Shown here one piece after another: positions 1 to 9,025 of a stretch of 64,000 nt of DNA. Each line of letters opens with the position of its first letter. Position 1 is the stretch's first letter. Below the pieces are notes generated by a model, which saw only the letters and a list, made by a program, of their open reading frames with translations, did no database searches and was not told where the DNA came from. Origin of the DNA: Pseudomonas rhizosphaerae (GTDB taxonomy: Bacteria > Pseudomonadota > Gammaproteobacteria > Pseudomonadales > Pseudomonadaceae). Position numbers and translations under genes: made by a program. The stretch lies in assembly GCF_000761155.1 (NCBI RefSeq), contig NZ_CP009533.1, forward strand, positions 1,488,001 through 1,552,000. The letters are read 5' to 3'.

Positions 1-784
1 TTGTTGTGTGTTCCTGCAATGGTCACGACTTGGAGCCGTGATCGATAAAAACGTTCCAGTAACGCGGGCCTTTTGGCCGGGCGAAGAACCTGTCTGGAAC
101 AAGACAGCCAGTGAACAGCGCCTTATCGATTTGGCTGTTGGGCTGACTGGTAGGTACTTAGGAGGGCAGGCAACATTCCGGGCTAAGGTTCGGGGCCCTG
201 GATGCAGATCCTGATCAATCGTAGGTTGGTCGGGGCAGAGTAATTCGCTTGATGCCGGACTTGTGCGCAAGTCGCGGGGCGTTACCTGGAGACCATCGTG
301 TTGGTCGATCCCGTGTGAACAGGGGTGTCGACCTGAATTGACTTTCAGCTTGGTACTAACGGGTCGAAGACTATCGCAGTTCTTGTGGATCGCGCAAGCC
401 TTATCGCAAAAGAATAGGTCGTCGCCGTAAAACCGATGCAAGTGCAGGCCTGGGTGGCAAGAGTGTAGAAAAAGATGTCTACAGGGCCCTGAGATCCAGC
501 TGCCATCATGGCTACTCGTTATGACTGACTTAAGTCAATGAAAAAAAACGTCTTTTCGAGTTGGTGAAAAAATCGACAGTTTGACTTCAGGCCCCATTCC
601 ATACGGGTTTGCGAGGGGCGGGGGGGTGTTGTCCACTGACTTATCCACAGCTTCTGTGGATTGTCCCAGCGGCGCGCTCTAGGACGGGGTTGGCTCGTTC
701 GGGAACGACAACATTTGCGCTGAAGGCCTAAACCCCTTGCCGATACCGCCGATAACACGCACATGACCCTGATGCCGGTGCCCT
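1..784. other. Gene-free stretch upstream of the PAS chemoreceptor
   Basis: No reading frame here has both a plausible ribosome binding site and a recognisable product. The open frame at 8-214 is short and without family resemblance. The only structured element seen is the inverted DnaA-box-like pair at 641-663. The stretch may carry the promoter of the gene at 785, but no clear -35/-10 pair was found. Confidence 0.5.
641..663. promoter_or_regulatory. Inverted DnaA-box-like pair
   Basis: TTATCCACA at 641-649 equals the consensus DnaA box. It is followed by an inverted, less perfect copy at 655-663. The shared core TCCACAG-CTT-CTGTGGA (644-660) is a 7-bp inverted repeat with a 3-base spacer. 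No dnaA, rpmH or other origin gene is in the window, so this is not oriC. It could be a DnaA-titration or regulatory site, or a chance palindrome. Confidence 0.35.
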
Positions 785-2092
785 ATGTTCAATAACAAAC
801 TCAAGCAGCAACTCAGCGCCCAAGCCGACGAGCTGGTCGAACTGCGCCAATTGGTCGCCGGCATGACCCATGAGATGCTCAGCCTGGACATCGATACTTC
901 CCTGCGCATCATTGCCTGCAACGAGCTGTTCGCCGCAACCCTGGGCTATACCGAAGCGCAACTGATGGGCAGGCTGATGACCGATCTGGTTCCCAGCTAC
1001 GTGACCAAACTGCCCTGCTACAACAATTTTCGCGCGGCGGTAGCGGCCGGCACGTCGGTGTCCGACAACTATCGTTACCTCAAGGCGGACGGCAGCCTGG
1101 TGTGGGTCAATGCACATTGGAAGCCGGTCAGGAACGCGGCAGGTGTGCTGATGCACATCAAGTGTTTTGCCACCGATGTCACCCAGAGCATGGAGAAAGC
1201 AGCAGAAAACGCCTCGTTCATCGACGCCTTGTTGCGCTCCACGGCTGTCATCGAGTTCGACTTGAAAGGCACCGTGCTGTCGGCCAACGACCAGTTCATG
1301 CGCGGGATGGGCTACACCCTGGCGCAGGTGCAAGGCAAACATCACCGCATGTTCTGCCACAGCGAGGAAGCCAATGCGCCGAGCTACAGCGAGTTCTGGG
1401 CTAACTTGAACCGCGGTGAATTCGTTGCCGGGCGTTTCAAACGACTCGACAGCATGGGCCGAACCATCTGGCTCGAGGCAACCTACAACCCGGTCTACGA
1501 CACCGAAGGCAAGCTCTACAAGGTGGTCAAGTTCGCCACTGTTGTCACCGAGCAGGTCGAGCGCGAAGCCGAAGTCAATCAGGCCGCGCAGACCGCCTAT
1601 GAGATTTCGCGCAGCACCGACATTAGTGCCCAGCGCGGTGCGGTGGTGGTGACCGATACCGTGCAGACCATGCGCAAGATCGCCGACGACATGCAGTCGG
1701 CGGCAAGCGGTGTGGAAGCGCTGGGCAAGCAATCGTTGCTGATCAGCTCGATCATTCAGACCATCAGCAGCATCGCGCAGCAGACCAACCTGCTGGCGCT
1801 GAACGCCGCCATCGAAGCGGCACGCGCTGGCGAGCAGGGCCGCGGATTCGCCGTGGTGGCCGACGAGGTCCGGCAATTGGCGGGCCGTACCAGCACCGCC
1901 ACCGACGAGATCGCCTCGGTGGTGCAGCAGAACCAGGCGCTGGTCGATGGAACCGTGCGCGACATGGCCAACAGCAGGTTGCAGGCCGAACAGGGCGTCG
2001 AACTGGCCGGGCAGGCCGGTGACGTGATCGTCGAAATCCAGGACGGCGCGAAGAAAGTGGTGGAGGCGGTGGCCCGTTTCACCAACCTCTGA
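785..2092 (+). CDS. Soluble PAS-PAS methyl-accepting chemotaxis protein
   Basis: A 435-residue cytosolic chemoreceptor. Two tandem PAS sensor modules occupy roughly residues 25-140 and 145-265; each ends in a PAC-like strand. A short methyl-accepting signalling domain follows, with the highly conserved hairpin tip around residues 335-365 ([20 protein letters not shown], then [15 protein letters not shown]). There is no signal peptide, membrane segment or HAMP domain, so the receptor should sense an internal cue, probably redox or oxygen through a PAS cofactor, and signal to CheA/CheW. The signalling domain is short compared with transmembrane chemoreceptors. A family role in aerotaxis or energy taxis is likely, but the ligand cannot be read from sequence. 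It is followed after about 70 bases by msrA on the same strand. Confidence 0.85.
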   Translation: MFNNKLKQQLSAQADELVELRQLVAGMTHEMLSLDIDTSLRIIACNELFAATLGYTEAQLMGRLMTDLVPSYVTKLPCYNNFRAAVAAGTSVSDNYRYLKADGSLVWVNAHWKPVRNAAGVLMHIKCFATDVTQSMEKAAENASFIDALLRSTAVIEFDLKGTVLSANDQFMRGMGYTLAQVQGKHHRMFCHSEEANAPSYSEFWANLNRGEFVAGRFKRLDSMGRTIWLEATYNPVYDTEGKLYKVVKFATVVTEQVEREAEVNQAAQTAYEISRSTDISAQRGAVVVTDTVQTMRKIADDMQSAASGVEALGKQSLLISSIIQTISSIAQQTNLLALNAAIEAARAGEQGRGFAVVADEVRQLAGRTSTATDEIASVVQQNQALVDGTVRDMANSRLQAEQGVELAGQAGDVIVEIQDGAKKVVEAVARFTNL

Positions 2093-2161
2093 CGGCCTGT
2101 ACGGCGCCTTCGCAGCAGTTGTATTAGAATGGGCCACGTTCATTCAGCGAAGGTAATCGAT

Positions 2162-2668
2162 ATGACAGTCCAGACCGAAACCGCTCTGCTGGCGGGTGGC
2201 TGCTTCTGGGGCATGCAGGACCTGATTCGTCGTTATCCAGGGGTCCTGCAGACGCGCGTAGGGTACAGCGGAGGCGATATTGCCAACGCGACCTACCGCA
2301 ACCACGGTACCCATGCCGAAGCCATCGAGATCGTGTTCGATCCCAGTGTGATCAGCTATCGCCAGATCCTCGAATTCTTCTTCCAGATCCACGACCCGTC
2401 CACGGCCAACCGCCAGGGCAACGACGTCGGCCTGAGCTACCGCTCGGCGATCTTCTATACCAGTGAAGAGCAGCAGCGTGTAGCGCTCGAAACCATCGCC
2501 GATGTCGACGCCTCGGATCTGTGGCCCGGCAAGGTGGTGACCGAACTGGCTCCGGCGGGCGATTTCTGGGAAGCCGAGCCCGAGCACCAGGACTACCTGG
2601 AACGCATTCCCAACGGCTACACCTGCCATTTCATACGTCCAGACTGGAAGCTGCCTACGCGCGGCTGA
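2162..2668 (+). CDS. msrA: Peptide methionine sulfoxide reductase A
   Basis: MsrA reduces the S-epimer of methionine sulfoxide in proteins, using thioredoxin as the usual electron donor, and repairs oxidative damage in the cytoplasm. The 168-residue product has the catalytic GCFWG motif with the nucleophilic cysteine at residue 14, the GYSGG strand (about 37-41), [13 protein letters not shown] (about 47-59) and the helical [18 protein letters not shown] stretch near 81-98, all typical of the family. The ATG at 2162 places GGCFWG at the usual distance from the N-terminus; an in-frame start 33 bases upstream is possible but adds a non-conserved extension. It is a compact MsrA without an MsrB fusion. 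Pseudomonas genomes usually carry more than one MsrA; this is the short form. Confidence 0.93.
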   Translation: MTVQTETALLAGGCFWGMQDLIRRYPGVLQTRVGYSGGDIANATYRNHGTHAEAIEIVFDPSVISYRQILEFFFQIHDPSTANRQGNDVGLSYRSAIFYTSEEQQRVALETIADVDASDLWPGKVVTELAPAGDFWEAEPEHQDYLERIPNGYTCHFIRPDWKLPTRG

Positions 2669-2919
2669 TCTCGTCCCTCCGCTCACAAGAAACATCCAGA
2701 CATAATTCCCCGGCCATGCCATTCAGCCATGCCGGGGCACTCGTTGTCGTCAGTCCCCTCGTAAGCTCGTTTTCGCAGTGCAGCCCACATCCGTCGTGCC
2801 TTCCAGGCTTCGCTCAGTCGATAGTTTCGACTTCTTTCACGGATGCATCCCGGCCAAACCCGCAAGCAGTGTTTTCGGATGATTATGATTGGCAAGCGGG
2901 AATCCCTGCCAGACGCTAA

Positions 2920-2933
2920 GAATTATCGTTTAC
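2920..2933. promoter_or_regulatory. AT-rich Fur-like motif upstream of the first receptor
   Basis: GAATTATCGTTTAC at 2920-2933 closely matches AAATAATCATTTAC at 5384-5397 upstream of the second receptor (10 of 14 positions). Both resemble half of a ferric-uptake-regulator box (GATAATGATAATCATTATC consensus). The rest of the 409-base gap between msrA and the receptor (2669-3077) holds no gene. Further down, the sequence CGGACCGCCTTG (3044-3055) recurs ahead of the second receptor. Confidence 0.4.
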
Positions 2934-3077
2934 ATTTTTTTGACATTTGCATAGCCTTGCCCCGCTTCCGCATTCAACGCGGTTTCGCACACAAGTTTGC
3001 GCGGTTTCCTACAGCCCGCATTCGAGTTTTCGTCCGGGGGGGACGGACCGCCTTGTGTGGGTTCCTGAGGTCATGCC

Positions 3078-5294
3078 ATGAATCATTTTCCGTTGCGCGG
3101 TATTGCGCTGTGCGTCTCTTTGTCCATCGTCGGCCTGGCCCAGGCTGCACCGACAGCGGTGGCCCCGCCTGCGCAACCGCCTGGCAAAGCGTCCTCGGGC
3201 ACTGACTCCAGCGATACCGTGATCGAACTGGGCGCGACCGCCGTGTCGGCTGCCAGCAGTACCATCGCTGGTACGGCCACCACCGAGCATTCCGGTTCCT
3301 ACACCACAGGCAGCATGAGCACCGCGACCAAGTTGCCGCTGTCGATCCGCGAAACGCCCCAGTCGGTCAGCGTCATCACGCGTCAGCGCATGGATGACCA
3401 GGGCATGAACGACCTCAACGACGTGGTCAAGTACGCGCCGGGTATCACGTTGCGCAAGTTCGGTGGCGACCGTCAGGCATTTCAGGCGCGTGGTTTTTCC
3501 ATCGACAACATCATGTACGACGGCCTGCCGACCAGCATTGGCCAATTCACCCTGGACACCATTGCCGGCGCCGATCTGGCCCTGTACGACCGGGTTGAAG
3601 TGGTACGCGGCGCTACCGGCCTGATGACCGGCGCGGGCAGTCCTTCGGCGACGCTGAATCTGGTGCGCAAGCGGCCTACCGCTACGCCGCAGGTCAGCAT
3701 CACCACCAGCGCCGGCACCTGGGATCGCTACCGCACACAAATCGATGCGTCGAATCGGCTCAATGAATCCGGCACGCTGCGTGGCCGGGTGGTGGCGGCC
3801 TACGAAGACGACAACAGCTACATCGACGAGCGCGAGAAGCAGCGTCAGACGTTCTATGGCGTCTTCGAAGCCGACCTGAGCGATGCGACCACCTGGACCC
3901 TGGGCGCTTCCAAGCAGCGTGATGACGCCACGTCGGACTGGGGCAGCCTGCCGTCCGGTCCGAATGGCGAAGACCTGCACCTTTCTCGCTCCACTTTCCT
4001 GAGTAACGACTGGGCCTATTGGGATCGGGACAACGTCAGCGTATTCACCGACGTCACCCATCGCTTCGACAACGGCTGGACAGCCAAGGCCGCCGCCGCG
4101 AAGATCTGGGCCGAGTCCAACACCTTCTCCAGTTACCTGACTGCCCCGCGCAATGGCGTCTACGGGCAGGCCACCGGCGCCTACGACACCACCGACGTGC
4201 AGACCAACGTGGATGCTTCCTTGGCCGGTCCTTTCCAATTGTTCGGCCGCGAGCATCAGTTGACCGTCGGTGCGAGTCGCCGTCAGGAAAAGTTCGACCA
4301 GACCGGTGGCTACTGGAACGACTCCACGCCCATCGACATCTACAATTTCGATCCGGGTGTCATCGCCAAGCCCTCGCGCACCCGTAGCGACTATCGCCTC
4401 TACGAGAGCAAGAACACCGCGACCGAGAAGGGCGTTTACGCTGCGGCACGCTTCAACCCGGTGGACCCGCTGCACATCATCGTCGGCAGCCGGGTCAGTT
4501 GGTACGACTACGACAATCGCTCGGCAATCGGCGACTACAAGGTCACCCAGGAAGTCACGCCCTACGCCGGCATCATCTACGACCTGAACGACACCTACTC
4601 GGTCTACGCCAGCTACACCGAGATCTTCAAGCCGCAGACGCAACAGGACGTGGGCGGCACGGTGCTGGATCCAATGACCGGTGAAAGCTACGAGATCGGC
4701 ATCAAGGGTGAATATTTCGACGGTGGCCTCAACGCGTCCGTGGCCATGTTCGACATGACCCAGCAGAACCGTGCCTATGCCATTGCCGACCAGCCCGCCA
4801 GCTGCCGTGCGACCAACCGCACCTGTTACGAAGCCGCTGGCGAGGTTCGCAGCCGTGGGCTGGACACCGAGATCAGCGGTGCCTTCACGCCTAACTGGCA
4901 GTTCTCTGCGGCCTACACCCTGGTGCTCAGCCAGTACGTGAAAGACCGTACGTACGAGAAGGGCAATCTGTTCGCGCCCAACCAGCCCAAGCATCTTTTC
5001 AAGGCAGCGACCACTTACCAATTCGAGGGCGCTCTGGACAGACTGCGCATCGGTGCCGATGTACTGGCACAGAGCGCCACCTACGGTCGCGTCGGTCGCG
5101 GCCATGCCGAACAAGATTCCTACGCCGTGCTTGGCCTGATGGCCGGCTATCGTTTCGACGAGCACTGGGACGCACGGGTCAATTTCAACAACGTGCTGGA
5201 CGAGAAGTACTGGCAGGGTATTCCTACGGCCACCGGCAGCGGCACCTACGGCGATCCGCGCAACCTGATGTTTTCGTTGAAATGGACGCTGTGA
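3078..5294 (+). CDS. TonB-dependent siderophore receptor, FpvA/FpvB type, without STN domain
   Basis: Outer-membrane gated channel for a ferric siderophore, energised by TonB-ExbB-ExbD. The 738-residue protein has a signal peptide (residues 1-23, cleaved after AQA), a plug domain (about 70-200, with RETPQSVSVITRQ and VVRGATGLMTGAGSPSATLN) and a 22-strand barrel ending in the family terminal aromatic/leucine strand SLKWTL. Barrel motifs such as YDLNDTYSVYASYTEIF and MTGESYEIGIKGEYFDG are those of pyoverdine and ferrioxamine receptors. Compared with the downstream paralogue it lacks about 60-70 residues between the signal peptide and the TonB-box region: the N-terminal signalling (STN) domain is missing, with a proline-rich residue (PPAQPPGKASS) at the join. 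It should transport but not signal. GAGGT lies 8 bases before the ATG. Confidence 0.9.
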   Translation: MNHFPLRGIALCVSLSIVGLAQAAPTAVAPPAQPPGKASSGTDSSDTVIELGATAVSAASSTIAGTATTEHSGSYTTGSMSTATKLPLSIRETPQSVSVITRQRMDDQGMNDLNDVVKYAPGITLRKFGGDRQAFQARGFSIDNIMYDGLPTSIGQFTLDTIAGADLALYDRVEVVRGATGLMTGAGSPSATLNLVRKRPTATPQVSITTSAGTWDRYRTQIDASNRLNESGTLRGRVVAAYEDDNSYIDEREKQRQTFYGVFEADLSDATTWTLGASKQRDDATSDWGSLPSGPNGEDLHLSRSTFLSNDWAYWDRDNVSVFTDVTHRFDNGWTAKAAAAKIWAESNTFSSYLTAPRNGVYGQATGAYDTTDVQTNVDASLAGPFQLFGREHQLTVGASRRQEKFDQTGGYWNDSTPIDIYNFDPGVIAKPSRTRSDYRLYESKNTATEKGVYAAARFNPVDPLHIIVGSRVSWYDYDNRSAIGDYKVTQEVTPYAGIIYDLNDTYSVYASYTEIFKPQTQQDVGGTVLDPMTGESYEIGIKGEYFDGGLNASVAMFDMTQQNRAYAIADQPASCRATNRTCYEAAGEVRSRGLDTEISGAFTPNWQFSAAYTLVLSQYVKDRTYEKGNLFAPNQPKHLFKAATTYQFEGALDRLRIGADVLAQSATYGRVGRGHAEQDSYAVLGLMAGYRFDEHWDARVNFNNVLDEKYWQGIPTATGSGTYGDPRNLMFSLKWTL

Positions 5295-5383
5295 TCCGGT
5301 GACCGGCGGGGCGGGCGTGCAATGCGCCTGCCCACTGTTGTGGGTGCGGACATTCACAACCGCATCCGGTTCCCAAACAACAT

Positions 5384-5397
5384 AAATAATCATTTAC
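5384..5397. promoter_or_regulatory. AT-rich Fur-like motif upstream of the second receptor
   Basis: AAATAATCATTTAC sits about 145 bases before the start of the second receptor, inside a locally AT-rich patch of an otherwise GC-rich intergenic region. It matches the motif at 2920-2933 and half of the Fur consensus. The leader also shares CGGACCGCCTTG (5502-5513) with the first receptor; here it forms a small GGCGG-A-CCGCC palindrome (5500-5510) 31-41 bases before the ATG. Confidence 0.4.
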
Positions 5398-5540
5398 AAA
5401 ATTTTCACAACTAATTATCTTCTCCCGCGACCGCAGCCGAGTGGTCATGTCCGCAAGTTCGCCGCCGCGCCACGCCGCTGCGAGTCGCTGCCCAGGATGG
5501 GCGGACCGCCTTGCGATCCATTCCTAGGGCATCGATATTC

Positions 5541-7937
5541 ATGACTGACTTTCCCCAACGCTCGCTGGCGCTCTGCGTCTCACTGTTCATCGCCGGCCTG
5601 GCGCAGGCCGCGCCGGTGGCTATCAACCTGCCCGCGCAACCGCTCGCCGACTCCCTGCAAACGCTCGCACAGGCCGGCGGCCTGCAAGTGGTCTACGAGC
5701 CAGCGGCAGTGGTAGGCAAGACGGCGCCGCGCCTGGCTGGACAGATGGAGCCAAGCGTTGCACTGCAGCGCCTGCTGGCGGGCAGTGGGCTGGTGGGGAG
5801 CGTGCAGGGCAATGTGGTCAGCGTGACTGCGCCGACGGTGGCGACGGGTAGTGCGATCGAATTGGGTGCCACTGCGGTTTCCGCCGCCAGCAGTTCGATC
5901 GCCGGCACGGCGACGACCGAACATTCCGGTTCCTACACCACCGGCAGCATGAGCACTGCGACCAAGCTACCGCTGTCGATCCGCGAAACGCCACAGTCGG
6001 TCAGTGTCATCACGCGTCAGCGCATTGAAGATCAAGGGCTGAACGACGTAAACGACGTAGTCAAATACGCGCCGGGCGTGACACTGCGCAAGTTCGGTGG
6101 CGATCGTCAGCAGTTTCTGGCGCGTGGCTTCACCATCGATAATCTGATGTATGACGGTCTGCCGACCATTCTCAGTACCTTCACCCAGGATACGTTGGCA
6201 GAGGCTGACCTGGCGATATACGACCACGTCGAGGTGGTACGCGGTGCCACCGGTTTGATGACCGGTTCCGGCAGCCCCTCGGCCACGCTGAATCTGGTAC
6301 GCAAGCGCCCAACCGCCACTCCTCAGGTGAGTATCACTACCAGCGCAGGCAGTTGGGATCGTTATCGCACAGAGGTGGATGCGTCGAACAAGCTGAACGA
6401 CTCCGGTACCGTTCGCGGTCGTGTGGTTGCAGCCTATCAGGATGACAAAAGCTATATCGACGAGCGCAACAAGCAGCGTCAAACCTTCTACGGCGTCCTC
6501 GAAGCTGATCTGAACGATTCGACTACCTGGACCATCGGTGCATCCAAGCAGCGCGACGATGCCACCTCGGATTGGGGCAGCCTGCCGTCCGGCTACAACG
6601 GTGAATACCTTGGCCTGCCGCGCTCTAGCTTTCTCAGCGGCGATTGGGCCTACTGGGATAGGGACAACGTCAGTGTCTTCACTGACCTGACCCACCGCTT
6701 CGACAATGGCTGGAACGCCCGCCTGGCCGGCTCGAAGATCTGGGCCGAGTCCAACACCTTCTCCAACTACCTGAGCTTTCCCTATCCCTACCTGGGCTCG
6801 GGCTATGAGCAAGGCGCCGGCCAGTACGACACCACCGACACCCAGACCAATCTGGACGGCTCGCTGTCCGGCCCTTTCCAGCTGTTCGGTCGCGAGCATG
6901 AATTGAGTGTCGGGGTGAGTCATCGTCAGGAGAAGTTCGACCAGACCGGCGGCTACTGGGCAGGGTATCCAGTGGACCCCTACAACATTCGTCCTGGGTT
7001 GGTGCCGAAGCCTTCAAGGGCCGATCGGTCTCCCTACGCCAGCAAGAACACCGCAACCGAAGACGCTGCCTATGCCGTCGCGCGCTTCAACCCGATCGAT
7101 CCCTTGCACATCATCGTCGGCAGTCGGCTGAGCTGGTATGACTACGACAACCGTACTGGCCCCGGCGACTACAAAGTGACCCAGGAAGTCACGCCTTACG
7201 CGGGCGTGATCTACGACCTCAACGACACCTATTCGGTCTATGCGAGCTACACCGAAATCTTCAAACCACAAACCGAGCAGGACAGTGGCGGCTCGGTACT
7301 GGACCCGATGACTGGCAAGAGCTATGAGATCGGACTCAAGGGCGAGTACTTCGACGGTGCCTTGAATGCTTCCTTCGCGTTGTTCGACATGACTCAAGAA
7401 AACCGGGCTTACCTGCTCGGCAATCAGAACGCGTCCAATTGCGCAACGTTTCCCGCGACCAGTTGCTATGGTTCGGCCGGTGAAGTCCGCAGCCGTGGTA
7501 TCGACACGGAAATCACCGGAGCACTTACCCCGAACTGGCAGTTCTCGGCCGCCTATACACTTATCCTCAGCCAGTACGTCAAGGACGCGGTCGAAAGCAA
7601 CGAGGGTCGCAAGTTTGCGCCTGATCAGCCCAAGCATCTGTTCAAGGCGGCCACCAGCTACAACTTCGAGGGCGACCTGAACAAACTGCGCATCGGTGCA
7701 GACGTTATTGCTCAAAGCGATACCTTCAATCGGGTTGGCAGCGGCTATGCCACCCAGGACTCGTATGCTGTGGTTGGCTTGATGGCGGGCTACCGGTTCG
7801 ACGAGCACTGGGACGGTCGCGTCAATTTCAACAACGTATTGGATGAGAAGTACTGGCAGGGCATTCCGACAGGTTCGGGCAGTGGTACCTACGGCGATCC
7901 ACGCAATGTGATGTTCTCGCTGAAGTGGTCCCTCTAG
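5541..7937 (+). CDS. TonB-dependent siderophore receptor, FpvA/FpvB type, with STN signalling domain
   Basis: A 798-residue outer-membrane ferric-siderophore receptor. After the signal peptide (residues 1-24, AQA cleavage site) comes an STN domain (about 26-105; VAINLPAQPLADSLQTLAQA), then the plug (about 130-260) and the barrel ending in SLKWSL. STN domains contact an inner-membrane anti-sigma factor, so this receptor could report siderophore binding to an ECF sigma factor; no sigma or anti-sigma gene is adjacent, so the partner would be elsewhere. It is closely similar to the receptor just upstream over plug and barrel, so the two arose by tandem duplication. The start at 5541 was chosen because it aligns with the paralogue's N-terminus (M-x-x-FP, then ALCVSL); an upstream TTG at 5511 is less likely. 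The ligand is not decidable from sequence. Confidence 0.9.
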   Translation: MTDFPQRSLALCVSLFIAGLAQAAPVAINLPAQPLADSLQTLAQAGGLQVVYEPAAVVGKTAPRLAGQMEPSVALQRLLAGSGLVGSVQGNVVSVTAPTVATGSAIELGATAVSAASSSIAGTATTEHSGSYTTGSMSTATKLPLSIRETPQSVSVITRQRIEDQGLNDVNDVVKYAPGVTLRKFGGDRQQFLARGFTIDNLMYDGLPTILSTFTQDTLAEADLAIYDHVEVVRGATGLMTGSGSPSATLNLVRKRPTATPQVSITTSAGSWDRYRTEVDASNKLNDSGTVRGRVVAAYQDDKSYIDERNKQRQTFYGVLEADLNDSTTWTIGASKQRDDATSDWGSLPSGYNGEYLGLPRSSFLSGDWAYWDRDNVSVFTDLTHRFDNGWNARLAGSKIWAESNTFSNYLSFPYPYLGSGYEQGAGQYDTTDTQTNLDGSLSGPFQLFGREHELSVGVSHRQEKFDQTGGYWAGYPVDPYNIRPGLVPKPSRADRSPYASKNTATEDAAYAVARFNPIDPLHIIVGSRLSWYDYDNRTGPGDYKVTQEVTPYAGVIYDLNDTYSVYASYTEIFKPQTEQDSGGSVLDPMTGKSYEIGLKGEYFDGALNASFALFDMTQENRAYLLGNQNASNCATFPATSCYGSAGEVRSRGIDTEITGALTPNWQFSAAYTLILSQYVKDAVESNEGRKFAPDQPKHLFKAATSYNFEGDLNKLRIGADVIAQSDTFNRVGSGYATQDSYAVVGLMAGYRFDEHWDGRVNFNNVLDEKYWQGIPTGSGSGTYGDPRNVMFSLKWSL

Positions 7938-8012
7938 AACCGGTCACTGGCATGGGTCTGAGGAAGGCCCATGGGGTGGATGCCGGTGTTTCGAGCGGAG
8001 CTGCGGATATTC

Positions 8013-8768
8013 ATGAAAACACTGCTCATCATCGGCATCGGCGCCGGTCATCCCGAGCACATCACCGTGCAGGCGGCGCGTGCGCTGGCGCGGGTGGATG
8101 TGTTCTTCCTGATGGACAAGGGCGAGCACAAGGGCAAGCTCAATGCCCTGCGCCGCGAGATTCTCGAGCGTCATGCCACACCCGGCTCGTACCGGCTGGT
8201 GGAAGTGCTGCAGCCCCAGCGTCCGCTCGGGTCGGATTATCGGGCGTCGGTGGATACGTTGAATGCGCACAAGCAGGCGGTCTTCGAGCGGTTGCTCGAT
8301 GACGAAGTGGCCGACGGGGAGTGCGCGGGGGTATTGGTGTGGGGCGATCCGTCGCTCTACGACAGCACCTTGCGCATCGTCGAGGCGATCGCCGCCGACG
8401 GTGGGCGAGCGCTGCGCTATGAGGTGTTCCCCGGCGTGACCAGCATCCAGGCGCTGACGGCCGCGCACCGAATCACCCTCAACAGCATTGCCGGCGCGGT
8501 GCAGATCACTACCGGTCGACGCCTGGCGGCAGGGATGCCCGATGGGGTCGATACGGTGGTGGTGATGCTTGATGCGCACGACGGCTTCAAGGCCTTGATC
8601 GGGCAGGATCTGGACATCTATTGGGGCGCCTATGTGGGGACGGCTGATGAAGTGCTGCTGAGTGGACGGCTGGATGATTTGGCTGAGGTGATCGCCCAGG
8701 CGCGGCAGGACGCTCGGCGCCGGCATGGGTGGATCATGGACAGTTATCTGCTCAGGCGGCGTACCTGA
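8013..8768 (+). CDS. cobF: Precorrin-6A synthase (deacetylating)
   Basis: CobF methylates precorrin-5 at C-1 with S-adenosylmethionine and expels acetate, giving precorrin-6A in the aerobic cobalamin pathway. The 251-residue product has the tetrapyrrole-methylase fold: an N-terminal IGIGAGHPEHITVQAARAL loop (residues 6-24), VLVWGDPSLYDSTLRI (about 108-123) and the FPGVTSIQ motif (about 139-146). Length fits CobF. It stands alone, 75 bases after the second receptor and away from any other cob gene in the window. The ATG at 8013 has a GGAG-like sequence upstream; an in-frame ATG at 7971 would add a non-conserved leader. Confidence 0.9.
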   Translation: MKTLLIIGIGAGHPEHITVQAARALARVDVFFLMDKGEHKGKLNALRREILERHATPGSYRLVEVLQPQRPLGSDYRASVDTLNAHKQAVFERLLDDEVADGECAGVLVWGDPSLYDSTLRIVEAIAADGGRALRYEVFPGVTSIQALTAAHRITLNSIAGAVQITTGRRLAAGMPDGVDTVVVMLDAHDGFKALIGQDLDIYWGAYVGTADEVLLSGRLDDLAEVIAQARQDARRRHGWIMDSYLLRRRT

Positions 8769-8786
8769 CACTGCGCGGTGCGGCCG

Positions 8787-8918
8787 GACGCGGCTCGCGC
8801 CGCTGCTACAAAGCGAGCGGCGGGGGTGGTGTAGCAGCGGTGCAAGCCGCGTCGGCGGATAAGGTGATCTGTCTGATACCCCGCGGTGCGGCCGGACGCG
8901 GCTTGCGCCGCTGCTACA
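8787..8918. repeat. REP palindromes, three copies
   Basis: Three copies of a roughly 23-base unit lie in the 257-base gap between cobF and the hybrid kinase: 8787-8810 and 8895-8918 in one orientation, 8831-8853 in the other. The unit (GTAGCAGCGGCGCAAGCCGC and its complement) is self-complementary around GCGGC-GCAA-GCCGC. The same unit recurs at 22538-22626. These are Pseudomonas REP elements, which are typically mobilised by RAYT (TnpA-REP) enzymes acting in trans; no RAYT gene is in the window. Confidence 0.8.
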
Positions 8919-9025
8919 GGGCGGCGGGGGTGGTGTAGCGTCGGCGGATTTTGCGTCTTGCGGGCTTGTATTACCTAAACGCGAAGGTCACCATCAGCGC
9001 ACCTTGCGTTCCGCTGTGAGCCGAT

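Noticed and set aside
728..2143. Minus-strand open frame of 471 codons over the chemoreceptor
   Set aside because: Antisense shadow; no ribosome site or family.
3009..5393. Very long minus-strand open frame (794 codons) over the first receptor
   Set aside because: It is antisense to a clear receptor gene; composition is low-complexity Gly/Val/Arg as expected from a GC-rich reverse frame.
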